Source of the DNA: Williamwhitmania taraxaci
GTDB lineage: Bacteria > Bacteroidota > Bacteroidia > Bacteroidales > Williamwhitmaniaceae
DNA: 64,000 nt
Direction: 5' to 3'
Assembly: GCF_900096565.1 (NCBI RefSeq)
Contig: NZ_FMYP01000014.1
Span: 1-64,000, forward strand
The notes under the pieces were generated by a model, which saw nothing but the letters and a program-made list of their open reading frames with translations, ran no database searches and was not told the origin of the DNA. Both the position numbers and the translations under genes were made by a program. Below, piece after piece: positions 28,303 through 37,590 of this stretch (positions within the stretch are counted from its first letter, which is position 1; the number at the start of each line of letters is the position of its first letter).

Positions 28303-29430
28303 ATGGATGAGTTGAAACGGTTGCGCCACGAACTACACAAAAATCCGGAACTTTCGAATAAGGAGGCCGACACGGCTTTGCGGTTGAAGTTTTTCCTGAG
28401 TCGCCATAAACCCGATGAACTTATTTCTGGCGTAGGTGGAGAGGGAATTCTGGCCGTATACCGTGGCGCTGAGCCCGGTCCCGATGTTCTCTTTAGAGCC
28501 GACATGGATGCGCTTGCTATTGAGGAGAACAACAAGGTTAGCTACGCCTCTACCAAGAAGGGCATAGGCCATATGTGCGGACACGATGGGCACATGGCTA
28601 TTCTCTCTGGCTTGGCCGTTTCACTTGCTCACAAGCGACCTACAAAGGGTCGTGCTCTCTTGCTCTTTCAGCCAGCGGAAGAGACAGGCGAAGGTGCTTA
28701 TCGTGCCCTTAAGGATATTACCATGCGTGGTTTTAAACCAGAATATGCTTTTGCCATACACAACATGCCTCGGTTTCCCAAAGGTGCCGTTCTTATTAAT
28801 CCGGGAACCTTTGCTGTGGCTTCAAAGGGTTTGGTTGTAAAGCTATATGGAAAATCGTCGCACGCGGCCGAACCCGAAAAGGGCTTAAGCCCTGCATTAG
28901 CGGTAGCGCGCACCATCGAAGGGTTGGTGCAGCTCTCAAAGTCAGTGGGATTGTTTCATGACTATGTATTGCTTACCGTTATCTATACCAAGCTGGGTGA
29001 GGTTGCCTTTGGAACTACGCCTGGATATGCCGAGGTGGGGGCAACGCTTCGTGCCATAAAGAACGAGGACATGAAATTGCTTTCAAAGTTCTCGGAGGAG
29101 CTCGTGCAGCGGGTTGCTCAGGAGCAAGGCCTTGAGGTGGAGATTTCCTATACCGATGATTTTCCTGCCGCCATAAACAATGCCGAAGCCATTGCCCACG
29201 TCGAAGTGGCTGCCGCAAAGCATGGGTTGGAAAAAGTAATGCTCACGGAGCCCAACCGTTGGTCGGAGGATTTTTCGCACTTCACGCTAGCATGCAAGGC
29301 AGCCATATTTGGCCTTGGATCCGGCGTGGATCACGCCGACCTACACAGCCCTAACTACGACTTCCCCGACGACATCATCGACCCTGGCGTAAATCTCTTT
29401 AGGGGTATCGTGGATGAGATATTGGGGTAG
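28303..29430 (+). CDS. M20 family amidohydrolase
   Basis: From ATG 28303 the product has 375 residues and begins MDELKRLRHELHKNPELS. This is a zinc-dependent M20 hydrolase of the HipO/IAA-amino-acid hydrolase type, which cleaves N-acyl amino acids. Metal and catalytic landmarks are FRADMDALAIEE, GHMCGHDGHMA, LFQPAEETGEGA and, near the C-terminus, FGLGSGVDHADLHSPNYDF. The lid domain lies between about 180 and 290 (GKSSHAAEPEKGLSP). No signal peptide, so cytosolic. The substrate cannot be told from the sequence. The gene stands alone between divergent lysS and convergent kamA. Confidence 0.92.
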   Translation: MDELKRLRHELHKNPELSNKEADTALRLKFFLSRHKPDELISGVGGEGILAVYRGAEPGPDVLFRADMDALAIEENNKVSYASTKKGIGHMCGHDGHMAILSGLAVSLAHKRPTKGRALLLFQPAEETGEGAYRALKDITMRGFKPEYAFAIHNMPRFPKGAVLINPGTFAVASKGLVVKLYGKSSHAAEPEKGLSPALAVARTIEGLVQLSKSVGLFHDYVLLTVIYTKLGEVAFGTTPGYAEVGATLRAIKNEDMKLLSKFSEELVQRVAQEQGLEVEISYTDDFPAAINNAEAIAHVEVAAAKHGLEKVMLTEPNRWSEDFSHFTLACKAAIFGLGSGVDHADLHSPNYDFPDDIIDPGVNLFRGIVDEILG

Positions 29431-29529
29431 GACGGTTAGGATTAGTTTTTTGGAATTAATCTATCGAGAATACTTCCAATATACTAGTCTTGCATCCTAA
29501 TCACACTAACTCGAATTATTCGCTGTTGT

Positions 29530-31065
29530 CTATTGCTGTTTGCTGTATTTCGAGTTACGGAACTGTTCGTCCAGCCTATTCGTGATCTCGGCGGGGTTGG
29601 TTATCGGCATCTCGTTGTCGAAAAGATCATATCCCAGCAGTGCCGACTTCTTCAGTTTCTCAATAATGGGTAGTTTCAATCGGTTGGTGGTTTCTATGTG
29701 TTTTCCATCCTGGTCCACCAAGATCACCTTGGGGAGAAAAACTCCTTTTCGTCCAATAAATTCGTCCATTACTTTTACCGCGGCCTCGAACTCCTCGCGG
29801 GTTGCTCTCCCTAGGGCTTCGTAGTTAAACAGCTCCTTGCCGTCCCATGTGGTGACGGTTGCATAGCTCTCGGAGATTTGGTCTTCATTGTTTGATCCAA
29901 CATTGAACGTGTCGTGCCCCGATGGCATTAGCAGCACCTTGCCTCCTCCTCCCTCCACGTTGGCCGCGTATCGGGGCATGGTTACCCCCGATATCCATCC
30001 CTGGAGGTGCTTCATGTAAATCTTTCCCACCTGAACGGGCGTGATGAAATGCACAATGCCTCTTTCTTTATGGCACTGCAATAGGTAGTAGGGGTGAATG
30101 CCAATCCAAAACATTCGCCGAAAAGTTTCGGCCAGGGTTTTGTAGTAGTCGTTCACATGGTTAAGGAGCACGGTTTGGTTGCGAATGGTGAAGCCGTGCT
30201 TTCGGATCTTTTTTACGGCAACGGCCAAGTCCTTCGTTATTTCGTGGTAATGGTTTATGTGTGTCATAAAATACACATACTTTTCGGCTCCGTTGTTGTA
30301 GCGGTTGGCCGATATCTCAATAAGGTCGAGCAGTTCGTCGGTGATGGCCATGGGCAACACCACCGGAACTCTGGTGGCTATACGTATGGCTCGGAGGTGG
30401 GGTATTCGGCTCAGCTCTTCCAGTATATATTGCAGTCGGCTTCGGCTTATCATAAGCGCATCGCCGCCGGTAACCAGCACCTCGTTAATGTTGCGGTTGC
30501 TCCCAATGTAGAACAATCCCTTGTCTACTTCTGTGCGGCTCACATCCACGCTGCCGTCCAGCGATTTTGCCCGTTGGCAATGCACGCAGTATGAGGCGCA
30601 GCTGGTATTCTCGGCTACGAATAGGGCCAGCCTGTTGGGATAGCGTTGGTACGCTGCTCCGTAGCTGCGGGACCCTTCGGCCATGGCTCCTTCCACACCG
30701 GTATCGGGGAATAGGAGGTTGGCTGGGGTGGGTACGCTTTGCCAAAAGATGGGATCGAGCCGCTTCTTTGGTTTCTCACCCATCGGCATAATGGGATGAA
30801 ACGGATCTGAATCCATCAGGGTGGCGTAGTAGGGCGTTATCCGCAGCGGTTCTTTTCCTTGGCTTCGAAGCGCGGCTAATGTTCGCTCAATTTCGCTTGC
30901 CTGAAATGCGCTCAGCTTGATAACCTTTTTCAACTGCTCCACGCTACGAATGGAGTGCTTCATTTGCCAAGCGGCATCATTCCATTGCTCGGGGGTTACA
31001 TCCTTCCATAAATCAATGGAATCGTAGGCTCTTGGTTCGTGAAATATCTGGTTGTCGGTTTCCAT
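29530..31065 (-). CDS. KamA-family radical SAM protein (2,3-aminomutase-like)
   Basis: A 511-residue radical SAM enzyme with the cluster motif CxxxCxxC at Cys156, Cys160 and Cys163 (CASYCVHCQRAK). LVTGGDALMIS is the GGD-type SAM-binding loop, and VEGGGGKVLLMPSG holds the Lys that binds PLP in lysine 2,3-aminomutase. It is about 100 residues longer than classical lysine aminomutase, with extra sequence at both ends, and is better called KamA family than given one substrate. No lysine fermentation genes (kamDE, kdd, kce) are near. The preceding DUF2238 gene is 53 bases away on the same strand. Confidence 0.85.
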   Translation of the reverse strand: METDNQIFHEPRAYDSIDLWKDVTPEQWNDAAWQMKHSIRSVEQLKKVIKLSAFQASEIERTLAALRSQGKEPLRITPYYATLMDSDPFHPIMPMGEKPKKRLDPIFWQSVPTPANLLFPDTGVEGAMAEGSRSYGAAYQRYPNRLALFVAENTSCASYCVHCQRAKSLDGSVDVSRTEVDKGLFYIGSNRNINEVLVTGGDALMISRSRLQYILEELSRIPHLRAIRIATRVPVVLPMAITDELLDLIEISANRYNNGAEKYVYFMTHINHYHEITKDLAVAVKKIRKHGFTIRNQTVLLNHVNDYYKTLAETFRRMFWIGIHPYYLLQCHKERGIVHFITPVQVGKIYMKHLQGWISGVTMPRYAANVEGGGGKVLLMPSGHDTFNVGSNNEDQISESYATVTTWDGKELFNYEALGRATREEFEAAVKVMDEFIGRKGVFLPKVILVDQDGKHIETTNRLKLPIIEKLKKSALLGYDLFDNEMPITNPAEITNRLDEQFRNSKYSKQQ

Positions 31066-31118
31066 TGCTTCGCGGATTTTTTCATTAGTACCGTCGTCTT
31101 CTTACTACCCACCTAGCG

Positions 31119-31748
31119 CTATGCCCTATTCTGTGTGGCTGCCGGTTTAATCTTATCTATTTGCCTGTCCTGAATTTTGGATAGGAATATAATCATACAA
31201 ATGGCCCCAATCGCTGCGTAAAGCATGTCGGACTGAGTGTCCCACACATACCCTTGTGTTCCTAGAAACGATTCGGACGATTGGCCGGACACAACCGCCA
31301 CAAACCATTCCAGCAATTCGTAGCCTACACTAATGGTTATGCATACGCAAACAGTAAGAAACGATAGCCATGGCCCTTTCTTTACAATTTGTTGCCGGAC
31401 AAATAGCTCACGGATGATTAGGGCAGGAACAAATCCTTGGACAAAATGTCCCACCTTATCAAAGTTGTTGCGGCTTTGGTGAAACGCTTCCTGAATCCAA
31501 TCGAATATTGGAACCTCGGCATAGGTGTAGTGCCCACCAATAAATAGGATATAGCAGTGGACTAGTATGAGCACATAGGTAAGCGTTGTAAACCGAAACG
31601 ATTTAAACGTGCCAATTAAAACTCCTAATCCAATCACCGCAGGAAAAACCTCTAACCCCCAGGTAAAGTAATCGTGGGGATTGATTCCTGATAAAACCAG
31701 CCCTATGATAAATAGTATAATCAAAACCCATTGCTTCTTCGCCTTCAT
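31119..31748 (-). CDS. DUF2238 (YjdF-like) membrane protein
   Basis: A 209-residue protein with about six membrane helices. The family signature is visible in HQSRNNFDKVGHFVQGFVPA and GYELLEWFVAV, with GYVWDTQSDMLYAAIGA near the end. The conserved Asp, His and Glu residues lie in or next to membrane segments, but the function of DUF2238 is unknown. Its start codon overlaps the stop of the small upstream gene by four bases, so the two are probably translationally coupled. KamA follows 53 bases later. Confidence 0.85.
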   Translation of the reverse strand: MKAKKQWVLIILFIIGLVLSGINPHDYFTWGLEVFPAVIGLGVLIGTFKSFRFTTLTYVLILVHCYILFIGGHYTYAEVPIFDWIQEAFHQSRNNFDKVGHFVQGFVPALIIRELFVRQQIVKKGPWLSFLTVCVCITISVGYELLEWFVAVVSGQSSESFLGTQGYVWDTQSDMLYAAIGAICMIIFLSKIQDRQIDKIKPAATQNRA

Positions 31749-31984
31749 CTTTTAATTGTTCTCATTGCTCTGTTTTTAATTGGCACAGTATCTTGTTGTC
31801 TCTTTGCCTCGTCGATGCCTGCTTTCTTTAGGTTGTCTTTCACGAGCTGCCCTTTTTGGGAATAGGCAACTCTTACCCGCTCGTATTTCTTCTGTTCCTT
31901 AATAAAATCGGAATCCGAATACACCGACGCTAAGGTTAGGAGAGTGGTTGCTGCAATTACCATTTTCATAAGCACAAATTGCAT
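31745..31984 (-). CDS. Small exported protein, possible N-terminal remnant of a YafK-type L,D-transpeptidase
   Basis: The 79-residue product has a hydrophobic N-terminus (MVIAATTLLTLASVYS) consistent with export; a second ATG at 31969 is possible. The segment DFIKEQKKYERVRVAYSQ and the following KGQLVKDNLKKAGID resemble the start of mature YafK-like L,D-transpeptidases. The catalytic YkuD domain (HGxxx...C) is absent: the chain ends after RQQDTVPIKNRAMRTIKR. Either the gene is a truncated remnant or a short protein of its own. It overlaps the next gene by four bases. A TATATTCG box, one mismatch from the consensus, lies at 32002-32009. Confidence 0.5.
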   Translation of the reverse strand: MQFVLMKMVIAATTLLTLASVYSDSDFIKEQKKYERVRVAYSQKGQLVKDNLKKAGIDEAKRQQDTVPIKNRAMRTIKR

Positions 31985-32236
31985 TTGTGGTTTGCACCCT
32001 GCGAATATAGCAATTTGAGCCTTGCGTTAGTTTCTTCGGATGTGGAAATGACTTAGTTTTGAGTGACCCTTCAATTTTTTATATGGAGGGGAGCGCAATT
32101 AGGAACTACACAGAGCCTACCTTTTTTCTAATCGAAAGTTATAATGTCAGTTTTCCTCACCATTTTTCATCTGATATTTGTTGCAGGAGCCCAATCACCC
32201 ATTGCAATTCATCAATAGCCCCGCCGTTCCCCCCAT

Positions 32237-32806
32237 TTATCCATTCCGAAAGAATTTGTCATCCATCCATTTCGATGGATTTTGTTCAATGTAGGTTGCA
32301 ATTCGCTTATAATCCGCGTCGTTTCTAATAATATGGTCATGAAATCGCGTTTGCCAAATCGGTTGTTTCGGCGTATTTCGGTATTGGTTGATCCGCGTCG
32401 TTGCAGCCGATTTAAATCCCGCCACAAATGATGATATCGATTTTGGTGATCGATATGCCACGCCGTGTAGGAACGCACGGCTGTGCGTTTCCACACGGCC
32501 TTGCGTCTGTACCTGATTTGCGATTTCCCCATTGGTAGGCTCAATTCGCAATATCGCGTGGATGTGGTTCGGCATTATTATCCATACGTCGCAAAAAAGT
32601 TCCGCGCGTATTTCAAATGATTTGTTCCATTCTCTATCCACAATTTGCCCTATTGGCGATAGATACATTTCGCCGTAATAAATTTGCCCGAACAGATGTT
32701 TTCGATCGTGCGTGCAAATAGTTATAAAGTATGCCCCCGGGTTAGCGTAATCCCACCACGCTGCTCGGGCCGATGGTATCCGGTATTTGTTTTGGAATTT
32801 TTCCAT
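32237..32806 (-). CDS. REP-associated tyrosine transposase (IS200-like Y1/HUH)
   Basis: From ATG 32806 (MEKFQNKYRIPSARAAWWDY) the product has 189 residues. The frame is open further upstream, but family members start near NPGAYFITICTHDRKHLFG. The HUH metal motif is in IIMPNHIHAILRI (His-x-His), and the catalytic Tyr is probably the one in DYKRIATYIEQNPSKW. This is the single-domain nuclease of RAYTs, which are domesticated relatives of IS200/IS605 transposases and act on REP palindromes. A 36-base near-palindrome lies inside the coding sequence. No IS ends, tnpB or direct repeats flank the gene. Confidence 0.88.
   Translation of the reverse strand: MEKFQNKYRIPSARAAWWDYANPGAYFITICTHDRKHLFGQIYYGEMYLSPIGQIVDREWNKSFEIRAELFCDVWIIMPNHIHAILRIEPTNGEIANQVQTQGRVETHSRAFLHGVAYRSPKSISSFVAGFKSAATTRINQYRNTPKQPIWQTRFHDHIIRNDADYKRIATYIEQNPSKWMDDKFFRNG
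32463..32498. repeat. REP-like palindrome inside the transposase gene
   Basis: A 16-base arm, CCGTGTAGGAACGCAC, and a 3' arm that pairs with it at 14 of 16 positions flank the loop GGCT. It encodes part of the RVETHSRAFLHG stretch of the RAYT. Core GCAC/GTGC palindromes with flanking G and C stretches are typical of REP sequences. That this is the substrate of the encoded enzyme is inference. Confidence 0.6.
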
Positions 32807-33111
32807 ACAGCATTTTCCCTCATGGATGATACATTGCCGTAATTTACAACTTTCTGGATATTTTTTGTATGTCGCAAATTCCTTTTCGGCCAATAATTCA
32901 CATGCATATGCAATTTGATACTCCGTTTCTACAATCCATTTCTACTCTGTTTCTTTAATGGTCATATTATCTTTTGTTTTTCCATTATTAAATCATCAAA
33001 TCCCCAAATCGTCAAATTGTCTTGCCCCATTGGCACTGGGCTTAGCAAATGTCCACCAGCCAAAGTCAAAAAAATTATCTTTCTTTGCTACTCATCGAAA
33101 TTGATGCTGTT

Positions 33112-33960
33112 ATGACTTTAGAACGTAAACCCAGCTGGTTAAAGATAAAATTGAACCTTGGCGAATCTTTTGCCGATGTAACCAAGATTGTTCGTGAGCA
33201 CAAGCTCGAGACCATCTGCACCAGTGGAAAGTGTCCCAACTTGCACGAGTGCTGGAGTGCCGGCACGGCAACCTTTATGATTTGTGGCGATGTGTGTACC
33301 CGTTCCTGCAAGTTCTGTGCTACAAAAACCGGTCGCCCCTTGCCGCTCGATCCTCAGGAGCCAGCGAACCTTGCCGAGAGCGTTAAGCTCATGAAGCTGC
33401 GCTACGTGGTTATCACCTCTGTCGATCGCGACGACCTTCCCGATGGTGGGGCTGCGCATTGGGCTGCCTGCATCTCGGAGATTAAGCGAGTAAACCCGGC
33501 AACCAGAGTGGAGGTATTGATTCCTGACTTTGGTGCCGATACTGATCTTATCGATGTAGTGTTAACTGCAAAGCCAGATGTGGTGGCCCACAACTTGGAG
33601 ACAATTAAGCGCATCACTCCTCAAGTCCGTAGTCGCGCCATCTATAGTTTCAGTTTAGATGTACTTCGGCATATTTCAGCCAGAGGCTTTGCTGCCAAAA
33701 CAGGTGTAATGGTTGGCTTGGGCGAAACCTTTGAGGAGGTGGTTGAGGTTATGCAGGATGCCTACGCTGCCGGTTGTGTTATCTTCACCATAGGTCAATA
33801 CCTTCAGCCCACGCTTACTCATCTCCCCGTTGTAGAATATGTTCACCCCGATGTGTTCAAGAAGTATAAGGAGGCCGGAGAGCAAATTGGATTAAAGCAG
33901 GTGGTAAGCGGGCCGCTCGTTCGCTCGAGCTATCATGCTGCCGAATTTTTTCAAGAATAG
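33112..33960 (+). CDS. lipA: Lipoyl synthase
   Basis: LipA inserts two sulphur atoms into octanoyl groups on E2 subunits. ATG 33112 (MTLERKPSWLKIKLNLGES) gives 282 residues. The upstream frame (to 33049) contains a near-consensus -7 box (TATCTTTC, about 33076) and is rejected. The auxiliary cluster motif is in CTSGKCPNLHECW, and the radical SAM motif CxxxCxxC in CTRSCKFCAT. GVMVGLGETFEEV and PLVRSSYHAAEFF are family landmarks. lipB follows after 9 bases, so the two genes for de novo lipoate are coupled. Confidence 0.97.
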   Translation: MTLERKPSWLKIKLNLGESFADVTKIVREHKLETICTSGKCPNLHECWSAGTATFMICGDVCTRSCKFCATKTGRPLPLDPQEPANLAESVKLMKLRYVVITSVDRDDLPDGGAAHWAACISEIKRVNPATRVEVLIPDFGADTDLIDVVLTAKPDVVAHNLETIKRITPQVRSRAIYSFSLDVLRHISARGFAAKTGVMVGLGETFEEVVEVMQDAYAAGCVIFTIGQYLQPTLTHLPVVEYVHPDVFKKYKEAGEQIGLKQVVSGPLVRSSYHAAEFFQE

Positions 33961-33969
33961 TTAAAGCAT

Positions 33970-34662
33970 ATGAGAGGACTCGTTACCTATCGCAATTTAG
34001 GCACTATTGCATACGCCGAGGGCGTTGAAGTGCAGGAGCAATACTTCCAAAAAGTTCTTGAGCAGAAACAAGCCGGAACGCTTGGCGATTTTCGTGGATA
34101 CTTACTCTTCTGTGAGCATCCACACGTGTATACGCTCGGCAAAAGCGGCGATGCTACCAACATGCTCATCACTCCGGAATTTCTCACAAAGATAAACGCT
34201 TCCTACTATCAGACGTCCCGTGGGGGCGATATTACTTATCATGGTCCTGAGCAGCTCGTTGGCTACCCAATCGTCGATCTCGAAGCACTAAATATTGGCT
34301 TGAAGGATTATGTTCATCTGCTCGAAGAGGTAGCCATAAACGTTTGTGCTCACTATGGTATTGCTGCTTCTCGGCTCGATGGCGCTACAGGTGCCTGGCT
34401 CGACGTTGGAGTTGCTGGTCGCGAGCGTAAGATTTGCGCTATTGGTGTTCGTGCCAGCCGTTTTATTACCATGCACGGGTGGGCCTTCAATGTAAACACC
34501 GATTTAAAGTATTTTTCTTACATCAATCCCTGCGGTTTTATCAATAAGGGCGTTACTTCGTTAGAAGTTGAACTTAAACGAAAAGTAAGCATGGACGAAG
34601 CCCGTTTGGTCTTCCAAAAGGAGTGGCTGAAGGTATTTAATTGTGAACTTTTAGAGGGATAG
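33970..34662 (+). CDS. lipB: Octanoyltransferase
   Basis: LipB moves octanoate from ACP to lipoyl domains, providing the substrate of LipA. The 230-residue protein has the family core: TLGKSGDATNML, SRGGDITYHGPEQLVGYPI, RKICAIGVRASRFITMHG with the catalytic Lys, and INPCGF with the acyl-accepting Cys. The length fits. It lies 9 bases after lipA. An octanoyltransferase and a lipoate ligase (lplA, 45214) occur in the same window. Confidence 0.96.
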   Translation: MRGLVTYRNLGTIAYAEGVEVQEQYFQKVLEQKQAGTLGDFRGYLLFCEHPHVYTLGKSGDATNMLITPEFLTKINASYYQTSRGGDITYHGPEQLVGYPIVDLEALNIGLKDYVHLLEEVAINVCAHYGIAASRLDGATGAWLDVGVAGRERKICAIGVRASRFITMHGWAFNVNTDLKYFSYINPCGFINKGVTSLEVELKRKVSMDEARLVFQKEWLKVFNCELLEG

Positions 34663-34790
34663 GGAATCAATCCTTTTTTTTTGTTATAACTTCGTATGAA
34701 TTCTAAAACGGCCTGCCGAGGAGATTTGTGGGTAGGAGCAGTGACTGTTTTAGGCAAATATTTTGGCTATGGAAAAAATAAGAACTACAT

Positions 34791-36503
34791 ATGGAAAAGC
34801 GATGGGTCTTAAAGGAGCAGAGCGATGCATCCGAAGTTGCCCTATTATCCGATGCCTTAGGGATTGATCGGGTCCTAGCAAATCTTTTAATTCAACGAGG
34901 GGTAAAAACTTTCGAACAAGCAAAAACATTTTTTCGTCCAACACTCGATTCTCTCTACGATCCTTTCTTGATGAAGGATATGGATAAAGCAGTTGTGCGC
35001 ATTGAGCAAGCAATTGAGAAGGGTGAAAAGATTTTGGTTTACGGCGATTATGATGTCGATGGCACTACTGCCGTTGCCCTAATGTATTCCTTTCTGTCGA
35101 AGCTAACCGACAAAATTGCCTACTATATCCCCAATCGTTACTCCGAAGGATACGGTGTTTCAATTGAAGGGGTAACCTATGCCGCCGACAATGGCTTTAC
35201 GCTTATTGTGGCGCTCGACTGTGGAATAAAGGCAGTGGAAAAGGTAGCGTATGCACGTGAGCATGGAGTCGATTTTATCATTTGCGACCATCACTTGCCC
35301 GGCGATACTATCCCGAATGCCGCTGCTGTGCTCGATCCTAAACGTATCGATTGTAACTATCCATTCAAAGAACTATCGGGTTGTGGCGTTGGCTTTAAGC
35401 TGGCTCAGGCATATTCGCAGTACAAAGGGATTCCCTTTTCGGAGCTGGAACCGCTTCTGGATATGGTGGCCGTGAGCATTGCCTCCGATATTGTTCCCCT
35501 TACCGGCGAAAATCGCGTGCTCGCTCACTTCGGTCTTAAGCGTTTGAATGAAAATCCAAGCAGAGGCCTTTTGTCTATTATCAAATTGGCTGGATTGGTA
35601 GGTCATTCCATTGCCGTAGATGATATTGTGTTTAAAATTGGTCCAAGGATTAATGCCGCAGGCCGAATGGAGTCGGGCAAGGCTGCTGTTGATTTGCTTC
35701 TTGCCGATTGCGATCTTAATGCCTTCGAAATGGGCGAGGCCATTAATATCTGCAATAACGATCGTAAGGAGGTTGATAGGGGGAATACACTTCAGGCTAT
35801 TGAAATTATTCAATCGAGCCCTGAACTTCAAAAGAAGAAGTCCACGGTACTCTTCAATCCTACGTGGCACAAAGGGGTCGTGGGTATTGTTGCCTCTCGC
35901 CTTATCGACTACTACTACCGTCCCACCATTGTGCTTACCGCTTCCAACGGATTTGCCACCGGGAGCGCACGCTCAGTTCCGGGATTCGATTTGTATCAAG
36001 CCATTGATGGCTGTAGCGATTTGTTGGAGAATTTCGGTGGACATATGTACGCAGCCGGCTTAACCATGAAGGAGGAGAATGTCCCAGCATTTATTGAGCG
36101 TTTCGAGTCTATTGTAGCTGCCTCCATTACCGATAGTATGATGATTCCCATGGTAGAGATCGATTCAGAGTTAAAGTTGTCCGATATTACCGAGAAGTTT
36201 TTTCGCATTCTTAAGCAGTTTCAGCCATTCGGGCCTGGGAATATGTCACCCGTATTTATTAGTTCCGATGTAGTGGATAATGGCGATGGTCGTCTTGTGG
36301 GTGCCGATCATGAGCACCTTAAGTTGGATCTTATTCAGGAGGATAACCCGTACAAACCCGTTACTGCTATTGGTTTTCAGTTAGGAATACACTACGACCA
36401 TATAAGCAAGGGAAAGGCTTTCAATGCGTGTTACTCCATTGCCGAAAACACCTATCGTGGAGTTTCTTCACTTCAGGTGCGCATAAGGGATATTAAGTAT
36501 TAA
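34791..36503 (+). CDS. recJ: Single-stranded-DNA-specific exonuclease RecJ
   Basis: RecJ degrades single-stranded DNA 5'-3' in recombination and mismatch repair. The 570-residue protein has the DHH phosphoesterase motifs: VYGDYDVDGTTAVALM (motif I), VALDCGI (motif II) and FIICDHHLPGD (DHH motif III). The DHHA1 domain includes GRINAAGRME (written GPRINAAGRMESGKAA in the protein) and SVPGFDLYQAI near residue 390. The C-terminal OB-like part ends SSLQVRIRDIKY. All catalytic Asp and His residues are present. It ends in a terminator shared with convergent corA. Confidence 0.95.
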   Translation: MEKRWVLKEQSDASEVALLSDALGIDRVLANLLIQRGVKTFEQAKTFFRPTLDSLYDPFLMKDMDKAVVRIEQAIEKGEKILVYGDYDVDGTTAVALMYSFLSKLTDKIAYYIPNRYSEGYGVSIEGVTYAADNGFTLIVALDCGIKAVEKVAYAREHGVDFIICDHHLPGDTIPNAAAVLDPKRIDCNYPFKELSGCGVGFKLAQAYSQYKGIPFSELEPLLDMVAVSIASDIVPLTGENRVLAHFGLKRLNENPSRGLLSIIKLAGLVGHSIAVDDIVFKIGPRINAAGRMESGKAAVDLLLADCDLNAFEMGEAINICNNDRKEVDRGNTLQAIEIIQSSPELQKKKSTVLFNPTWHKGVVGIVASRLIDYYYRPTIVLTASNGFATGSARSVPGFDLYQAIDGCSDLLENFGGHMYAAGLTMKEENVPAFIERFESIVAASITDSMMIPMVEIDSELKLSDITEKFFRILKQFQPFGPGNMSPVFISSDVVDNGDGRLVGADHEHLKLDLIQEDNPYKPVTAIGFQLGIHYDHISKGKAFNACYSIAENTYRGVSSLQVRIRDIKY

Positions 36504-36506
36504 AGG

Positions 36507-36537
36507 GATAAGCTCCACTTGTTGGAGCTTATTTTTT
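36507..36537. terminator. Terminator between recJ and corA
   Basis: ATAAGCTCCA and TGGAGCTTAT flank a short loop, with a T-run to the right. It lies 4 bases after recJ and overlaps the last codons of corA (-), so convergent transcripts share it. Confidence 0.8.
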
Positions 36538-37590
36538 CAGAAAACCCTTCTTCTTCATGAAGAGATACATGCCAAACCCAATTATAATCATTAGCCCGAG
36601 TATGGCTGGGTAGCCCCATTTTTGTTCCAGCTCCGGCATATACCTAAAGTTCATTCCATATAGCCCCACAATAAAGGTGAGCGGAATAAAAATGGTGGAA
36701 ATAACGGTTAGGGTGGTTATGGTTTCGTTCATTCGGTTCGATGTTTGAGCGTAGCTAAGCTCCACCAACCCTGAATTTATTTCGCGATAGCTCTCAATGG
36801 ATTGTATCAGATGGTTAAGGTGGTCAATCACATTGTCGAAGTTCATAACCGATGCTGGCAAGAGTTGCGCAATGGCGGTTCTTTGAATAGGGATTAGCTC
36901 ATCCCTTAGCGTAAAAATAATTTTTCGGGCAATTAAAAGATTTTTCCGAATGTCGAGCATCTTTACCGAGAACACATCCGCAGAATACTCCAGTAGATTT
37001 ATTTCCGCGTCCTCCATCTCCTCCTCAATTTTTGAGATGGGTGTAAAATAGCCGTTAACGATATAGTCTACCAACAGCGAGAATAGAAGATCAGGGGTCG
37101 AATTCCACAGCGAGGTTTCCCCGAGATAAGTTTCTCTAAACAGGTCAAAGAATCGATTCTCCCTCTCGCTGATGCTCACCACAAAACCTTTGCCAAGAAT
37201 TAAACTTAAGTGCTCGGTTTCTATCCCATTACCGTTAAAGTGTAGCCCTTTAAGCGTAAGGAATATGTAGTTCTCCGCAATATGCATTTTGGGTTGGTGG
37301 TCGGCGTTGGCCATGTCGGACACAAACAAGGGGTGTATGTTGATGGCCTTCCCCAACTCTTGGAGAACTTCTGCATCGGAAATGGAGTCAAGGCTTACCC
37401 AGCAGGTGGAACCTTCTTTTATATAATTATGTATTTCGTTGGGTGTTATGGCTTGATGATCTACTTCAACCTTCCCACCCGAGAATTGCGTAAGGTGAAT
37501 CTTCCCTTTTCTTATCGGTTCCGAACCCGTGTATTCAATCTTTCCGGGGAGTTTAATCGCTCTCTTTTTTACCTTCTTTAGCGTTTTCAT
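36529..37590 (-). CDS. corA: CorA-type magnesium/cobalt channel
   Basis: A 353-residue CorA family member for divalent cation uptake. The cytoplasmic domain (1-285) has a long helix before the first membrane segment. The signature TFIVGLYGMNFRYMPE contains the GMN loop between the two C-terminal membrane helices. The C-terminus is basic (FMKKKGFLKK). Length and layout fit. No metal-responsive leader is evident upstream: the gap to 37965 has only an unrelated hairpin. Confidence 0.93.
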   Translation of the reverse strand: MKTLKKVKKRAIKLPGKIEYTGSEPIRKGKIHLTQFSGGKVEVDHQAITPNEIHNYIKEGSTCWVSLDSISDAEVLQELGKAINIHPLFVSDMANADHQPKMHIAENYIFLTLKGLHFNGNGIETEHLSLILGKGFVVSISERENRFFDLFRETYLGETSLWNSTPDLLFSLLVDYIVNGYFTPISKIEEEMEDAEINLLEYSADVFSVKMLDIRKNLLIARKIIFTLRDELIPIQRTAIAQLLPASVMNFDNVIDHLNHLIQSIESYREINSGLVELSYAQTSNRMNETITTLTVISTIFIPLTFIVGLYGMNFRYMPELEQKWGYPAILGLMIIIGFGMYLFMKKKGFLKK

